Source: a virus. From it: a stretch of 23,896 bases of DNA. The notes under the pieces were generated by a model. The model made no database searches, was not told the DNA's origin, and saw only the letters and a program-made list of their open reading frames with translations. The stretch spans positions 1 through 23,896 of IMG/VR virus record IMGVR_UViG_3300048588_000052, one strand, 5' to 3'. This document shows, piece by piece, positions 6,645 to 12,992 of the stretch (positions are counted from its first letter, which is position 1; the number at the start of each line of letters is the position of its first letter). The translations under genes were made by a program, and so were the position numbers.

Positions 6645-6892
6645 TGCCGTATTCCGTCGATTTGAGCGGCGCATGTCGCTAGAGCCGCTTCGGTGTATGT
6701 GAGCCTCGAAACAACGTCTGCCGTGGTCACCAGAGGCTTTCTCTGCTTTGGCGGGCATGGACGCAGCAAGGCAGCGGGAACGCTCTCACGGATGACGACA
6801 GGTGCCGTTACGACGGTCCTAGCGGTTGAGCAGTTCGCCAACGCCGGGAGGCACGCGGCCAGAAAGCCAATCCCGCACATCTTCATTCGCAT
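6623..6892 (-). CDS. Rz1: Rz1-like outer-membrane spanin lipoprotein
   Basis: The 89-residue frame begins inside the 3' end of the Rz gene in another frame, the usual nested Rz/Rz1 layout. The start ATG at 6892 has GGGAAG 7 bases upstream. After M-R-M-K-M a hydrophobic stretch leads to two possible lipobox cysteines: L-A-A-C at residues 11-14, a good lipobox, or L-A-N-C at 18-21, where Asn at -1 is unusual. The mature part has a P-C-P-P-K-Q proline patch and a C-terminal T-C-A-A-Q-I-D-G-I-R-Q-W that I recall from phage Rz1 relatives. It would sit in the outer membrane and pair with Rz for the last lysis step. Confidence 0.75.
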   Translation of the reverse strand: MRMKMCGIGFLAACLPALANCSTARTVVTAPVVIRESVPAALLRPCPPKQRKPLVTTADVVSRLTYTEAALATCAAQIDGIRQWNSGQE

Positions 6893-7181
6893 CTTTGAGC
6901 TTCCCGATTTCATCGCTGGTTTCCGAAACAGCGGTATTGATGGCCGCGATCTGCTCCGCCATCTGGGCCATGATCCTGTCATTGGCTTCCGCAGATGCCC
7001 GGAGCCGCCCTATCGTGGCTTCCTGAGCCTTGTTGGCAGCGATGGCGGTATCCCTGTCGGAAATGGCCTGCTGTGCTTCCTTGGCTGCGTCTGCCGCCTC
7101 TGCTCGGTAGTAGAGGGCAACACCGCCCAGCCCCATGAACGCCAGCAGCACGGCAAGGGCGATGTAGGCGCGGAGGGTCAT
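6819..7181 (-). CDS. Rz: Rz-like inner-membrane spanin
   Basis: A 120-residue protein with an N-terminal membrane span (residues about 4-25, A-Y-I-A-L-A-V-L-L-A-F-M-G-L-G-G) and a long periplasmic coiled coil rich in A, E, Q and D (about 28-110), ending in V-G-E-L-L-N-R. This is the i-spanin layout: the coil bridges to the Rz1 lipoprotein to fuse inner and outer membranes once the wall is cut. Its start overlaps the stop of the 90-residue gene (ATGA), and Rz1 starts within its last 74 bases. Confidence 0.85.
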   Translation of the reverse strand: MTLRAYIALAVLLAFMGLGGVALYYRAEAADAAKEAQQAISDRDTAIAANKAQEATIGRLRASAEANDRIMAQMAEQIAAINTAVSETSDEIGKLKDANEDVRDWLSGRVPPGVGELLNR

Positions 7182-7450
7182 GAGCGATATGCCTTCGCAA
7201 ACGAAGCCTCGCCCGCCCAGCCATTGTCGCCACCGTTCGCTTCATAGAGGGCGTGGGCTTCTGGCAAATACTGGTCTGCCCAATAGTGCTCACCGTCACC
7301 CATGCCAAAGAATGCGTTGCCGTCCAGCATCGCGAGCGTTTCCGCTACGGGTCGAAGCTTCAGCCTTTCCGAATCCGTGAAGCTGGAAGCCGTGCGCCAT
7401 CCGCCTTTCGGCTCTGGAATGCGGTCGTAAGTCGAGAGAATGCCAGTCAT
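7178..7450 (-). CDS. Conserved 90-residue lysis-cassette protein, unknown
   Basis: The 90-residue soluble protein starts at ATG 7450, within an ATGA overlap with the 28-residue peptide upstream. It has a polar start with R-I-P-E-P-K-G-G-W, a helical middle L-R-P-V-A-E-T-L-A-M-L-D-G-N-A-F-F, and a C-terminal part rich in aromatics: H-Y-W-A-D-Q-Y-L-P-E-A-H-A-L-Y-E-A-N-G-G-D and G-W-A-G-E-A-S-F. I remember relatives beside endolysin genes in other rhizobial phages, without assigned function. There is no signal peptide or membrane span. The longer frame upstream is an antisense/other-frame reading of the lysozyme gene. Confidence 0.72.
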   Translation of the reverse strand: MTGILSTYDRIPEPKGGWRTASSFTDSERLKLRPVAETLAMLDGNAFFGMGDGEHYWADQYLPEAHALYEANGGDNGWAGEASFAKAYRS

Positions 7451-7533
7451 ATCGCCAACCACCACCAGAACAGTGCCGCCAAGGCAGCCACGGTGAACAA
7501 TCCGCCAGCAACGGCGATGAGAAAGGGTTTCAT
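7447..7533 (-). CDS. 28-residue membrane peptide between lysozyme and downstream gene
   Basis: This micro-ORF reads MKPFLIAVAGGLFTVAALAA followed by L-F-W-W-W-L-A-I and stop: a Lys near the start and one continuous hydrophobic span. Its ATG overlaps the lysozyme stop (ATGA) and its TGA overlaps the start of the 90-residue gene (ATGA), so it fills the gap between the two genes exactly. Such precise double coupling is strong evidence for a real gene. In a lysis cassette, a small single-span peptide could be a holin accessory or antiholin, but the sequence alone does not show that. Confidence 0.7.
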   Translation of the reverse strand: MKPFLIAVAGGLFTVAALAALFWWWLAI

Positions 7534-7994
7534 TGGACACCTGCCAAGCAGTATTTCTGCTCATCTGTGCGGCGAACGACGAGGCCGCGAATGACGCGCC
7601 CACCAGCCTTGTTGAACGCAGGGATACGATTGCAGGCAGCGTGGTAGTCTCCGGCATTCGCAAACGCCGCCACAGACGACTTGCAGAAGCCGCCAACGCC
7701 GATGTTGTAGCTGAGCGACAAAAAGGCGATGTAAGGCTTGATCGGCACCGCGTCCGGCTGCTTGAGGCAAGCCCGCATGCCGGTTTCGAACTCGACAAGG
7801 CGCTTGGCGAACATCTCGTCGCATTCGGCCTTGGTGAACTTCATCCCGGAGCGGATGCCCTTGGTTTCGCCATAGCATGCGGTCCAGACGCCAATCACAT
7901 CGGCATAGCTGACAAGCCGCAAGCCCTCGTACCCGCCAATGAGAGCCACGGCAGCGGCCATCGCGGCCCCGCCCTTCTTCAGCCTACTCGCCAT
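7530..7994 (-). CDS. SAR endolysin, T4-lysozyme-type (R21-like)
   Basis: This 154-residue protein is a phage lysozyme that cuts the glycan of peptidoglycan. The catalytic triad follows the T4/P21 pattern E-8-D-5-T: E23 in G-Y-E-G, D32 in Y-A-D-V and T38 in V-W-T-A-C-Y-G-E-T. Residues 6-21 (K-K-G-G-A-A-M-A-A-A-V-A-L-I-G-G) form a weakly hydrophobic Gly/Ala-rich segment after basic residues, as in signal-anchor-release endolysins, which wait tethered to the membrane until the potential collapses. Several cysteines (C40, C76, C104, C121, C149) could control activation. AGGAG lies 7 bases before ATG 7994. It overlaps the holin candidate upstream by 11 bases. Confidence 0.9.
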   Translation of the reverse strand: MASRLKKGGAAMAAAVALIGGYEGLRLVSYADVIGVWTACYGETKGIRSGMKFTKAECDEMFAKRLVEFETGMRACLKQPDAVPIKPYIAFLSLSYNIGVGGFCKSSVAAFANAGDYHAACNRIPAFNKAGGRVIRGLVVRRTDEQKYCLAGVQ

Positions 7995-8214
7995 CACGGA
8001 CTCCTGAAACGCGGTCCTGCGCCACCAGTCTCGCGATGAAGGCCATGCAGACACAAAGGCCGGACAGCACGGCAAATGTCGTGGGGGGTACGGGCAGGAT
8101 GCCATCCAGGAGCGGCAAGGCCACTTCGAGGCCGGACAGGATGCCGGCAAGCAGCAAAAGCCGCACAGACCATGCGTGTTTCAGCACAGCCCGCCAGTTT
8201 GAGATGAGTTTCAT
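7984..8214 (-). CDS. Two-span holin candidate (DUF7940-like)
   Basis: The 76-residue protein begins M-K-L-I-S-N-W-R-A-V-L-K-H-A-W-S-V-R and has two membrane spans (residues about 17-38 and 44-65) joined by a P-V-P-P-T-T loop, then a charged tail. I recall this family in alphaproteobacterial phages directly upstream of SAR endolysins; it has been described as holin-like. Two spans, size and position fit a class II holin or pinholin that releases the SAR enzyme. A perfect AGGAGG overlaps the stop codon of the upstream gene and lies 5-6 bases before the ATG, so expression should be strong. Confidence 0.78.
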   Translation of the reverse strand: MKLISNWRAVLKHAWSVRLLLLAGILSGLEVALPLLDGILPVPPTTFAVLSGLCVCMAFIARLVAQDRVSGVRDGE

Positions 8215-8223
8215 GCCGGCCTC

Positions 8224-8634
8224 CTAAATCTCAGCCGCAGCCGTGAAGAAGGCGTCGATCTGCTCTGGCGTGAAGCCGAGCGCGGTAAAGCCCGCCTGCA
8301 TCATGGGTTCATCGCGGACGAAGGTGCCGCTGTTGTTGTAGGCGATCTGAACGGCCTGAGACTGCGTGGCGATCCAGCCTTCGACGGATGCCAGCAAGCC
8401 AGCCTGTAGAAGCGCGAGCTTGAACTGCCGTGCCGTAACGCGGTCGGGCGCTACTGGTTCGGGCGGGACATACTCCGCCACGTCGCCCTGAATGGCCTCG
8501 GCATAGATGGCAGGGCCATATTCCGTGCTGTCATCGGGGGATGCCGTGAACGGTATCCATCCAAGTTGAGGATGGTTGATTTCAACGTCGATTGTCCCTG
8601 CCGCGTTGAAGGCCGGGTTGCGAAATTCGATCAT
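8224..8634 (-). CDS. Tail-fibre-associated protein (possible assembly chaperone)
   Basis: A 136-residue protein following the tail fibre gene after one base. The N-terminus (M-I-E-F-R-N-P-A-F-N) and a segment with H-P-x-L-G-W-I-P-F-T-A-S-P-D-D are typical of small proteins encoded after phage tail fibres. The C-terminal half is helical: V-T-A-R-Q-F-K-L-A-L-L-Q-A-G-L then W-I-A-T-Q-S-Q-A-V-Q-I-A and a final F-T-P-E-Q-I-D-A-F-F. The 'tARQfklaL...gL' helix occurs in many tail-fibre-adjacent proteins. Assembly chaperone or fibre-attachment role is inferred from place and general layout. Confidence 0.68.
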   Translation of the reverse strand: MIEFRNPAFNAAGTIDVEINHPQLGWIPFTASPDDSTEYGPAIYAEAIQGDVAEYVPPEPVAPDRVTARQFKLALLQAGLLASVEGWIATQSQAVQIAYNNSGTFVRDEPMMQAGFTALGFTPEQIDAFFTAAAEI

Positions 8635-8635
8635 C

Positions 8636-9577
8636 TCAGGAAATCCTCAGCCATGCGGTGGAATAGCAGTTGGCGTCCGTGGTGTTGCGGGCTGACTGGC
8701 CCATGCATCGCCATGTGCCGGAGGGCGACGTGCCGCGCGTTGTGCCGCCGCTGAACTGCGAACCGGCATAGGTCAGGCTGGCCCCGGCAAGGGTTGAACC
8801 GGGCGCGTAGGTTGCGGACCCCCCGGTGGCCGGCATGAGATAGGCCCAAGTGCCGACATCACCCACAGCAAGCGCGGCGTTGCCTGCGCCGTAGTCGATA
8901 GTCAGCGTCTGGAAGGTGGGAAGCGCAGCAGCTCCGTTCGATGTCAGAACCTGCCCGGACGACCCAACGCTGGCGATGGATTGCTGCGCACCTGTCGCTG
9001 TCGTCCCGCCGCAGAGTACGGCGTATGCAGTATGAGACGACCGCCCCGTTCCGCCATCGGCAATCGCAAGGTCTGTGCCCCCTGTCCAAGTGCCGCCGTT
9101 GATTGTTGGACTTGTGAGCGTCTTGTTGGTGAGGGTCTGCGTTCCGGTGAGGGTCACATCGCCATTGCCAACCACCACTGCGCGGAACGCCGTGCCTGTG
9201 CAAACGATGAAGGCTGAAAAGCCATCTGCCAGAACCAGTGTCGTCGCCCCGTTGATCTGCTCGGAACTGTTCGGATCGACGGTGACCGCCCCGCCATCAC
9301 CCTTGACCCATAGACACCAGCCAGCGGTGAGTGTCGCCGCCGCAGTCAGGTTCAATGTCAGCGTCCCGGTTGCCCGGATCATCTGGTTATAGTCAGCTTT
9401 CAGCGCCGTGTAGGTGCCGCTTTTGTCGACAACCTTGGTAATGGCTGATGCTGTATCGGCCATAAGCTGGCGCAACGCATCATCGCCATTCTTGACGGAA
9501 TTCGACCCGGCAATGCCGATGCCGTTGAGCGTCGTGTTAGACGCCGCAGTTGACGAGTATTCCAGAACGCCTGCCAT
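8636..9577 (-). CDS. Tail fibre / receptor-binding protein
   Basis: The 313-residue protein is rich in Gly, Ala, Thr and Ser with little charge, as expected of a trimeric fibre. It has an N-terminal helical neck (about 27-56, D-D-A-L-R-Q-L-M-A-D-T-A-S-A-I), a beta-rich part, then the common fibre phrases D-V-T-L-T-G-T-Q-T-L-T-N-K-T-L-T-S-P-T-I, A-D-G-G-T-G-R and G-S-S-G-Q-V-L-T-S-N-G-A. The C-terminus ends W-R-C-M-G and A-W-L-R-I-S, seen in many rhizobial phage fibres. ATG 9577 is chosen because GGAAAGG stands about 8-10 bases upstream; the 12 extra residues upstream look non-coding. It is separated from the ejection genes by the inserted HNH gene. Confidence 0.85.
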   Translation of the reverse strand: MAGVLEYSSTAASNTTLNGIGIAGSNSVKNGDDALRQLMADTASAITKVVDKSGTYTALKADYNQMIRATGTLTLNLTAAATLTAGWCLWVKGDGGAVTVDPNSSEQINGATTLVLADGFSAFIVCTGTAFRAVVVGNGDVTLTGTQTLTNKTLTSPTINGGTWTGGTDLAIADGGTGRSSHTAYAVLCGGTTATGAQQSIASVGSSGQVLTSNGAAALPTFQTLTIDYGAGNAALAVGDVGTWAYLMPATGGSATYAPGSTLAGASLTYAGSQFSGGTTRGTSPSGTWRCMGQSARNTTDANCYSTAWLRIS

Positions 9578-9628
9578 TAAGCTACCTTTCCACAAGCAGA
9601 AAAAGAGCGGCAAAAGCCACTCTAGTCT

Positions 9629-9656
9629 TTGATTCCAGTGAGTTATTTGCTAGAAA
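9629..9656 (+). promoter_or_regulatory. Candidate promoter for the free-standing HNH gene
   Basis: TTGATT at 9629-9634 and TAGAAA at 9651-9656 with a 16-base spacer resemble a sigma-70-type promoter (4 of 6 matches in each box). A start around 9662-9664 would place the hairpin at 9661-9695 at the very 5' end of the mRNA. This is a pattern match only. Confidence 0.3.
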
Positions 9657-9660
9657 GGGC

Positions 9661-9695
9661 GAACCCGCTTGAGCGTTGGCGCGCTCAGCGGGTTC
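9661..9695 (+). promoter_or_regulatory. Strong stem-loop upstream of the HNH gene
   Basis: The arms GAACCCGCTTGAGCG (9661-9675) and CGCTCAGCGGGTTC (9682-9695) pair over 14 base pairs with a single bulged base and a six-base loop TTGGCG. There is no run of T on either strand, so a classical intrinsic terminator is unlikely. It lies 30 bases before the HNH start, between divergent genes, and may protect or regulate the HNH message, or stop late transcripts partially. Confidence 0.75.
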
Positions 9696-9725
9696 TAACC
9701 AAGCCAACCTTTGAAGGAGGTCAGA

Positions 9726-10304
9726 ATGGCTAGACCCAAGCGTATATGTTCCATTCCAGATTGCGGCAAGGCGCATAGCGGCCACGGTTATTGCCTCGAC
9801 CACTACAATCGATGGAAACGGTATGGAGACCCAACCGCTGGGGTCATCCCAAGATGGACAGCGCTGCGCTTCTACCAAGATACTGTGCTTGCGTACGATG
9901 GCGACGAATGCCTCATTTGGCCGTTTAGCACTACACGTGGTTACGGTCAGTTGCGCTACGAAGGCAGGCCACAAATCGTTTCTAGATTGGTGTGCATGGA
10001 AGCCCATGGCGAGCCTCCAGACGAAACCTATCAAGCCGCCCATTCCTGCGGGAAGGGCAATTTAGGATGCGTAGCAAAACGACATTTGAGCTGGAAAACC
10101 CAATCCGAGAACGAAGCAGATAAGAAGGAACACGGCACCGACAATCGCCGGGGCGGTGCCAAGTTGTCTGTACGGGAAGTTATCGCGATCAGACGACTGA
10201 AAGAGTTGACCGGACTAGCAAATTCTACAATAGCTACGTCTTTTGGAGTGGACCGCCGCGCTGTTGATAAAATCATCTCGCGCGAGACTTGGACTCAAGT
10301 CTAA
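9726..10304 (+). CDS. Free-standing HNH endonuclease with zinc finger and C-terminal HTH
   Basis: The 192-residue protein starts with a probable zinc-binding module (C8, C13, C23, H26; followed by Y-N-R-W-K-R-Y-G-D-P), common at the N-terminus of phage HNH proteins. The nuclease core is around S-R-L-V-C-M-E-A-H-G (86-95), A-A-H-S-C-G-K-G-N-L-G-C-V (104-116), H120 and N129. A C-terminal HTH-like module (146-192, K-L-S-V-R-E-V-I-A-I-R-R) resembles that of the other HNH protein in this window. AAGGAGG lies 5 bases before ATG 9726. The gene stands against the late operon, between tail fibre and the 714-residue ejection gene, and its stop codon overlaps that gene's stop. This is the pattern of a mobile homing endonuclease gene. 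Confidence 0.88.
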   Translation: MARPKRICSIPDCGKAHSGHGYCLDHYNRWKRYGDPTAGVIPRWTALRFYQDTVLAYDGDECLIWPFSTTRGYGQLRYEGRPQIVSRLVCMEAHGEPPDETYQAAHSCGKGNLGCVAKRHLSWKTQSENEADKKEHGTDNRRGGAKLSVREVIAIRRLKELTGLANSTIATSFGVDRRAVDKIISRETWTQV

Positions 10305-12445
10305 TAGAGACCTCCAAGGCCCTTGCCGATTGCTGCTGCGGCACCGGGCGAAATGCCCTTCATGCCGTCCATTGATCTGTTCGATTGAGTGCCGCCCAAG
10401 GCTCCCTTGGCCGTAGGCGCATTGGGGAAGCCAAGCCCGCCGACTGGAGACGGAGCGTTGATGACGCCGAATACCGGGCTGTTGAATGAAAGCATGCCCT
10501 GCTTGTTGCCGGTCAAAGCATCGAGCGGGTTCTTGCCCTTGGCGATGGAGCTCCCGAGAGCCGCGCCGATCAGGGAGCCGATAGGGCCGAGGGTGCTGCC
10601 GATTGCGCTGCCAACTGCACTCCCGACTACGCCGCGAGCGATGTTGCCTGTCTCGGTCTTGGCCGGCTGGATACCGAGAAAGCCCTTGGACTGTGTGACG
10701 CCCGGAGTGCCGAGAGGTCCGGAGATTGCCGATGGAGTCGGGGCAGATGGTGCTTTCGGCCCGAACGACACGCTAGAAAACCCGCTTGGGCTTGTCGTCG
10801 TCGTCACGCCGTATTGATTGGTGACGCTGATGTTTCCGAGCGCATCGCGGGACACCATGTTCTTGCCGGTGTTGTCCATCGCCTGCATGGCCGCGCCGCT
10901 ATACACGTCCATTGCCGTTGCGCGCGGGGCTGCTGGCATTGAAGGCCGAGAGGCAGGAGCCGAGACACGAGCAACGGGCGCGGGCGGTGCGGGCGGTGCC
11001 ACGACAGACGGCGGCATGAGCGTCGTCGGCTGGGGTGTGAATGTCTGTGTTGGTGCCGTGGGCGTTTTCGACACCAGCCCTGCGATTGCCGAAGTCGGGA
11101 CAGCCATGGACGGCGCGAATGCGGGCTTATTCATCGCCTGCAATGCAGTGGCCGGTGTGGGCGTCGTCGGACGGGCAGGCATGGAAACGGCAGGGGCCAG
11201 CCTCCCAACCTTGGCGGTGGTCATCGGATCGGGAGGCATGGACGCGGCCTGCGCCGCCGACACAACGCCGAAGCCGCTAGGCTGTGAAGGCGGTGTTACG
11301 TCATAAGCGAAACGGGCCGGATCGGGTGCGCGCGGCGCTGCCGGTGCCAATGCCATGCGTTCGACTTTGCCAACGGGAGCGGCTGCAAAGGCTGCGGGGG
11401 TTTCCGGGCGAGCCGTAGGCGTAGGAGCTGTCGTGCGCGGCGTTACGGCAAAGGTTCCAGCGCCATACATGTCCCGGATGGAGGCTTGCGCCCACCCCGG
11501 CAGCGACCCTATGTCTGCTTCGGAAACGTCGCCCGGCACACCGTCGAACTTGTTGATGCCGTTATAGCCTTGCGGACCCCATGCGGCGGGATTTGCGCGA
11601 GTGTCAACGTGCAGGCTACTCCCCGACGAATAGATGCCGATGCCCTTTGCGCCAGCCTCAATCGCGGTATCAATGATGGATTGCTTCTGCTCGTCGGTCA
11701 GTCCACGAACGTCGAGGTCAACGGCCTTGCCGACCATATGTTGCGACTTGCTTGCACCCTTGGCCGCTGCGTTCGTAGCGGCTGACCTGTAGCCGGAATT
11801 CACGCCTCCAATTGCTTGACCTGCTGAGGTCTTGGACAGCGCGTCCAGAACCTTGCCCACACTCGGATCAAGACCAACACGGCTATAGGACGCTAGCGGA
11901 CCAGTGCCTTTCAGGCCGTTCGGAGCCAACGCTTCCATGCCCTTCGGCGGGGATGGCGCAGCGCTTTTCATGCCATAAGCCTCAGGCGAAAGCATCGCCC
12001 GTGCCGCAGACTGCGGGGCCAACGGACCGGCAATGCTCGCCTTTGGTGTCACATAGCCAACAGCGGTCCGAATAGCCCTGTTCTGAGGATCATAGAAATA
12101 CTGGTGCCCGGTTGTAGCCGCCACCGGAGCGAGCCCAGAAGGCAGGTTCTTCGTTGCGTTCGGCGTGGCATAGAATGTGGCGTTGTGGACAGGGCCGAGC
12201 TTCTGGACGGTATCCCATGCTTTTTGAGCCAGCGAACGGTATGCAGAAGCGCCGGGAGGCAGACTTTTCCCGAACGCGCTGAACTGATTTGGTGCGCTGA
12301 CAATCGAGTGTGGTGTTTTTGCCGTTGCCGTCGCTCGGTTTGAGATGACCGATGCGATGCCCAGCATGTCTTGATATCGTTGGGCTTTGGTGCCTGAAAC
12401 GGCTTCGCCCAAGATCGTATCAATGACGGAATTGACTTTCGCCAC
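10301..12445 (-). CDS. Ejection protein with SleB-type and M15-type cell-wall hydrolase domains
   Basis: This 714-residue protein combines two peptidoglycan-cutting domains. Residues about 5-125 match the SleB/CwlJ hydrolase fold: E14 in I-L-G-E-A, the I-A-S-V-I-S-N-R helix, N53-Q-F-S-A and a C-terminal T-T-G-H-Q-Y-F-Y-D. Residues about 190-290 match an M15-type peptidase: S-G-Y-R-S at 217-221, H236 and D243 in S-Q-H-M-V-G-K-A-V-D, then S-L-H279-V-D-T-R. A Pro/Thr/Ala-rich linker (about 320-560) follows, then a Gly-zipper-like hydrophobic segment (604-636). As the last gene of the ejection-protein run, it probably travels in the virion and opens the wall and membrane during DNA entry. It ends against the HNH gene with a 4-base shared stop region. 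Confidence 0.85.
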   Translation of the reverse strand: MAKVNSVIDTILGEAVSGTKAQRYQDMLGIASVISNRATATAKTPHSIVSAPNQFSAFGKSLPPGASAYRSLAQKAWDTVQKLGPVHNATFYATPNATKNLPSGLAPVAATTGHQYFYDPQNRAIRTAVGYVTPKASIAGPLAPQSAARAMLSPEAYGMKSAAPSPPKGMEALAPNGLKGTGPLASYSRVGLDPSVGKVLDALSKTSAGQAIGGVNSGYRSAATNAAAKGASKSQHMVGKAVDLDVRGLTDEQKQSIIDTAIEAGAKGIGIYSSGSSLHVDTRANPAAWGPQGYNGINKFDGVPGDVSEADIGSLPGWAQASIRDMYGAGTFAVTPRTTAPTPTARPETPAAFAAAPVGKVERMALAPAAPRAPDPARFAYDVTPPSQPSGFGVVSAAQAASMPPDPMTTAKVGRLAPAVSMPARPTTPTPATALQAMNKPAFAPSMAVPTSAIAGLVSKTPTAPTQTFTPQPTTLMPPSVVAPPAPPAPVARVSAPASRPSMPAAPRATAMDVYSGAAMQAMDNTGKNMVSRDALGNISVTNQYGVTTTTSPSGFSSVSFGPKAPSAPTPSAISGPLGTPGVTQSKGFLGIQPAKTETGNIARGVVGSAVGSAIGSTLGPIGSLIGAALGSSIAKGKNPLDALTGNKQGMLSFNSPVFGVINAPSPVGGLGFPNAPTAKGALGGTQSNRSMDGMKGISPGAAAAIGKGLGGLY

Positions 12446-12461
12446 GGCGGATCACCATGTA
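12432..12461 (+). promoter_or_regulatory. Weak candidate promoter of the three-gene + strand cassette
   Basis: TTGACT at 12432-12437 is a good -35 match inside the 5' end of the opposite gene. A poor -10 (CATGTA, 12456-12461) follows at 18 bases. The 44-base gap between the divergent starts (12445 and 12490) is the natural place for a promoter of the cassette. Only the -35 is convincing. Confidence 0.28.
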
Positions 12462-12489
12462 TGAATGAAAGATGCTCTTGGAGACACAG

Positions 12490-12774
12490 ATGAAAGCCGC
12501 GCTGATAGCCGCTTGCCTTTTGGCTTCATCAGGCCTTGCGACCGCCGAAACCATCAAGATTTCGCCGGAAGCCGCTGCCGAAAACGAAGTTATTTCCGCT
12601 CTTTATGAAGCCGATCTTGCCTGTACTCACGGCATGAACCATGACGGCGACAAACTATCCGACGCGCAAATTAAAGATGCCTGTGTTAATCAGGTTGCGC
12701 TCATCGCACAGATGAAAACTGACCTCGGCTACTGCTTCAATGCCGAATACACCGATTGGTGGAAGTGCAAGTGA
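12490..12774 (+). CDS. Secreted four-cysteine protein, possible moron gene
   Basis: The 94-residue product starts MKAALIAACLLASSGLATAE, a clear Sec signal peptide with probable cleavage after A19 (A-T-A|E). The mature part is small and helical, with four cysteines (C45, C65, C82, C93), enough for two disulphides in the periplasm, and a W-W-K-C-K end. GGAGA lies about 8 bases before the ATG; an upstream in-frame start (MLLETQ) would spoil the signal peptide. It is on the strand opposite to the virion genes around it and starts a three-gene run. No family was recognised. The layout fits lysogenic conversion or superinfection exclusion genes, but that is inference. Confidence 0.75.
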   Translation: MKAALIAACLLASSGLATAETIKISPEAAAENEVISALYEADLACTHGMNHDGDKLSDAQIKDACVNQVALIAQMKTDLGYCFNAEYTDWWKCK

Positions 12775-12992
12775 CTGACCCGTCAAAAGACATGTTCGAA
12801 CAGATCACCGGCAGGCCATATCATCCCAGCGACCAGATAGTGGGCGAATTGCGTTCGGTGCAGAACGCGATTTCAATGAACACAAAAGCTACTCAGTCCA
12901 CTAACGCGATTTTGGGCAAGATTTGCACCATGGCCACTATCTGTGCCGTTTCGGTTGTGGGCATCGCCATGCTCTTGTTCATGCGAGGCTGA
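12771..12992 (+). CDS. Tail-anchored small membrane protein, unknown
   Basis: I take GTG 12771 as start because it forms a GTGA overlap with the upstream stop and has GGAAG 6 bases before it; ATG 12756 would add five residues and a longer overlap. The 73-residue protein has a polar N-terminal half with a likely amphipathic helix (residues about 21-49, Q/N/S/T-rich: E-L-R-S-V-Q-N-A-I-S-M-N-T) and one C-terminal span (51-71, I-C-T-M-A-T-I-C-A-V-S-V-V-G-I-A-M-L-L). The cytoplasmic helix and tail anchor suggest an oligomer in the inner membrane. It is translated together with the secreted protein before it. Function unknown. Confidence 0.68.
   Translation: MTDPSKDMFEQITGRPYHPSDQIVGELRSVQNAISMNTKATQSTNAILGKICTMATICAVSVVGIAMLLFMRG

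Noticed and set aside
6693-7247. Open frame of 184 codons on the + strand across the Rz/Rz1 region
   Set aside because: Antisense to the well-supported Rz, Rz1 and 90-residue genes; no recognisable domain.
12756-12770. Upstream ATG start for the tail-anchored protein
   Set aside because: Would lengthen the overlap with the secreted-protein gene; the GTG at 12771 gives the usual 4-base overlap and has a ribosome site.
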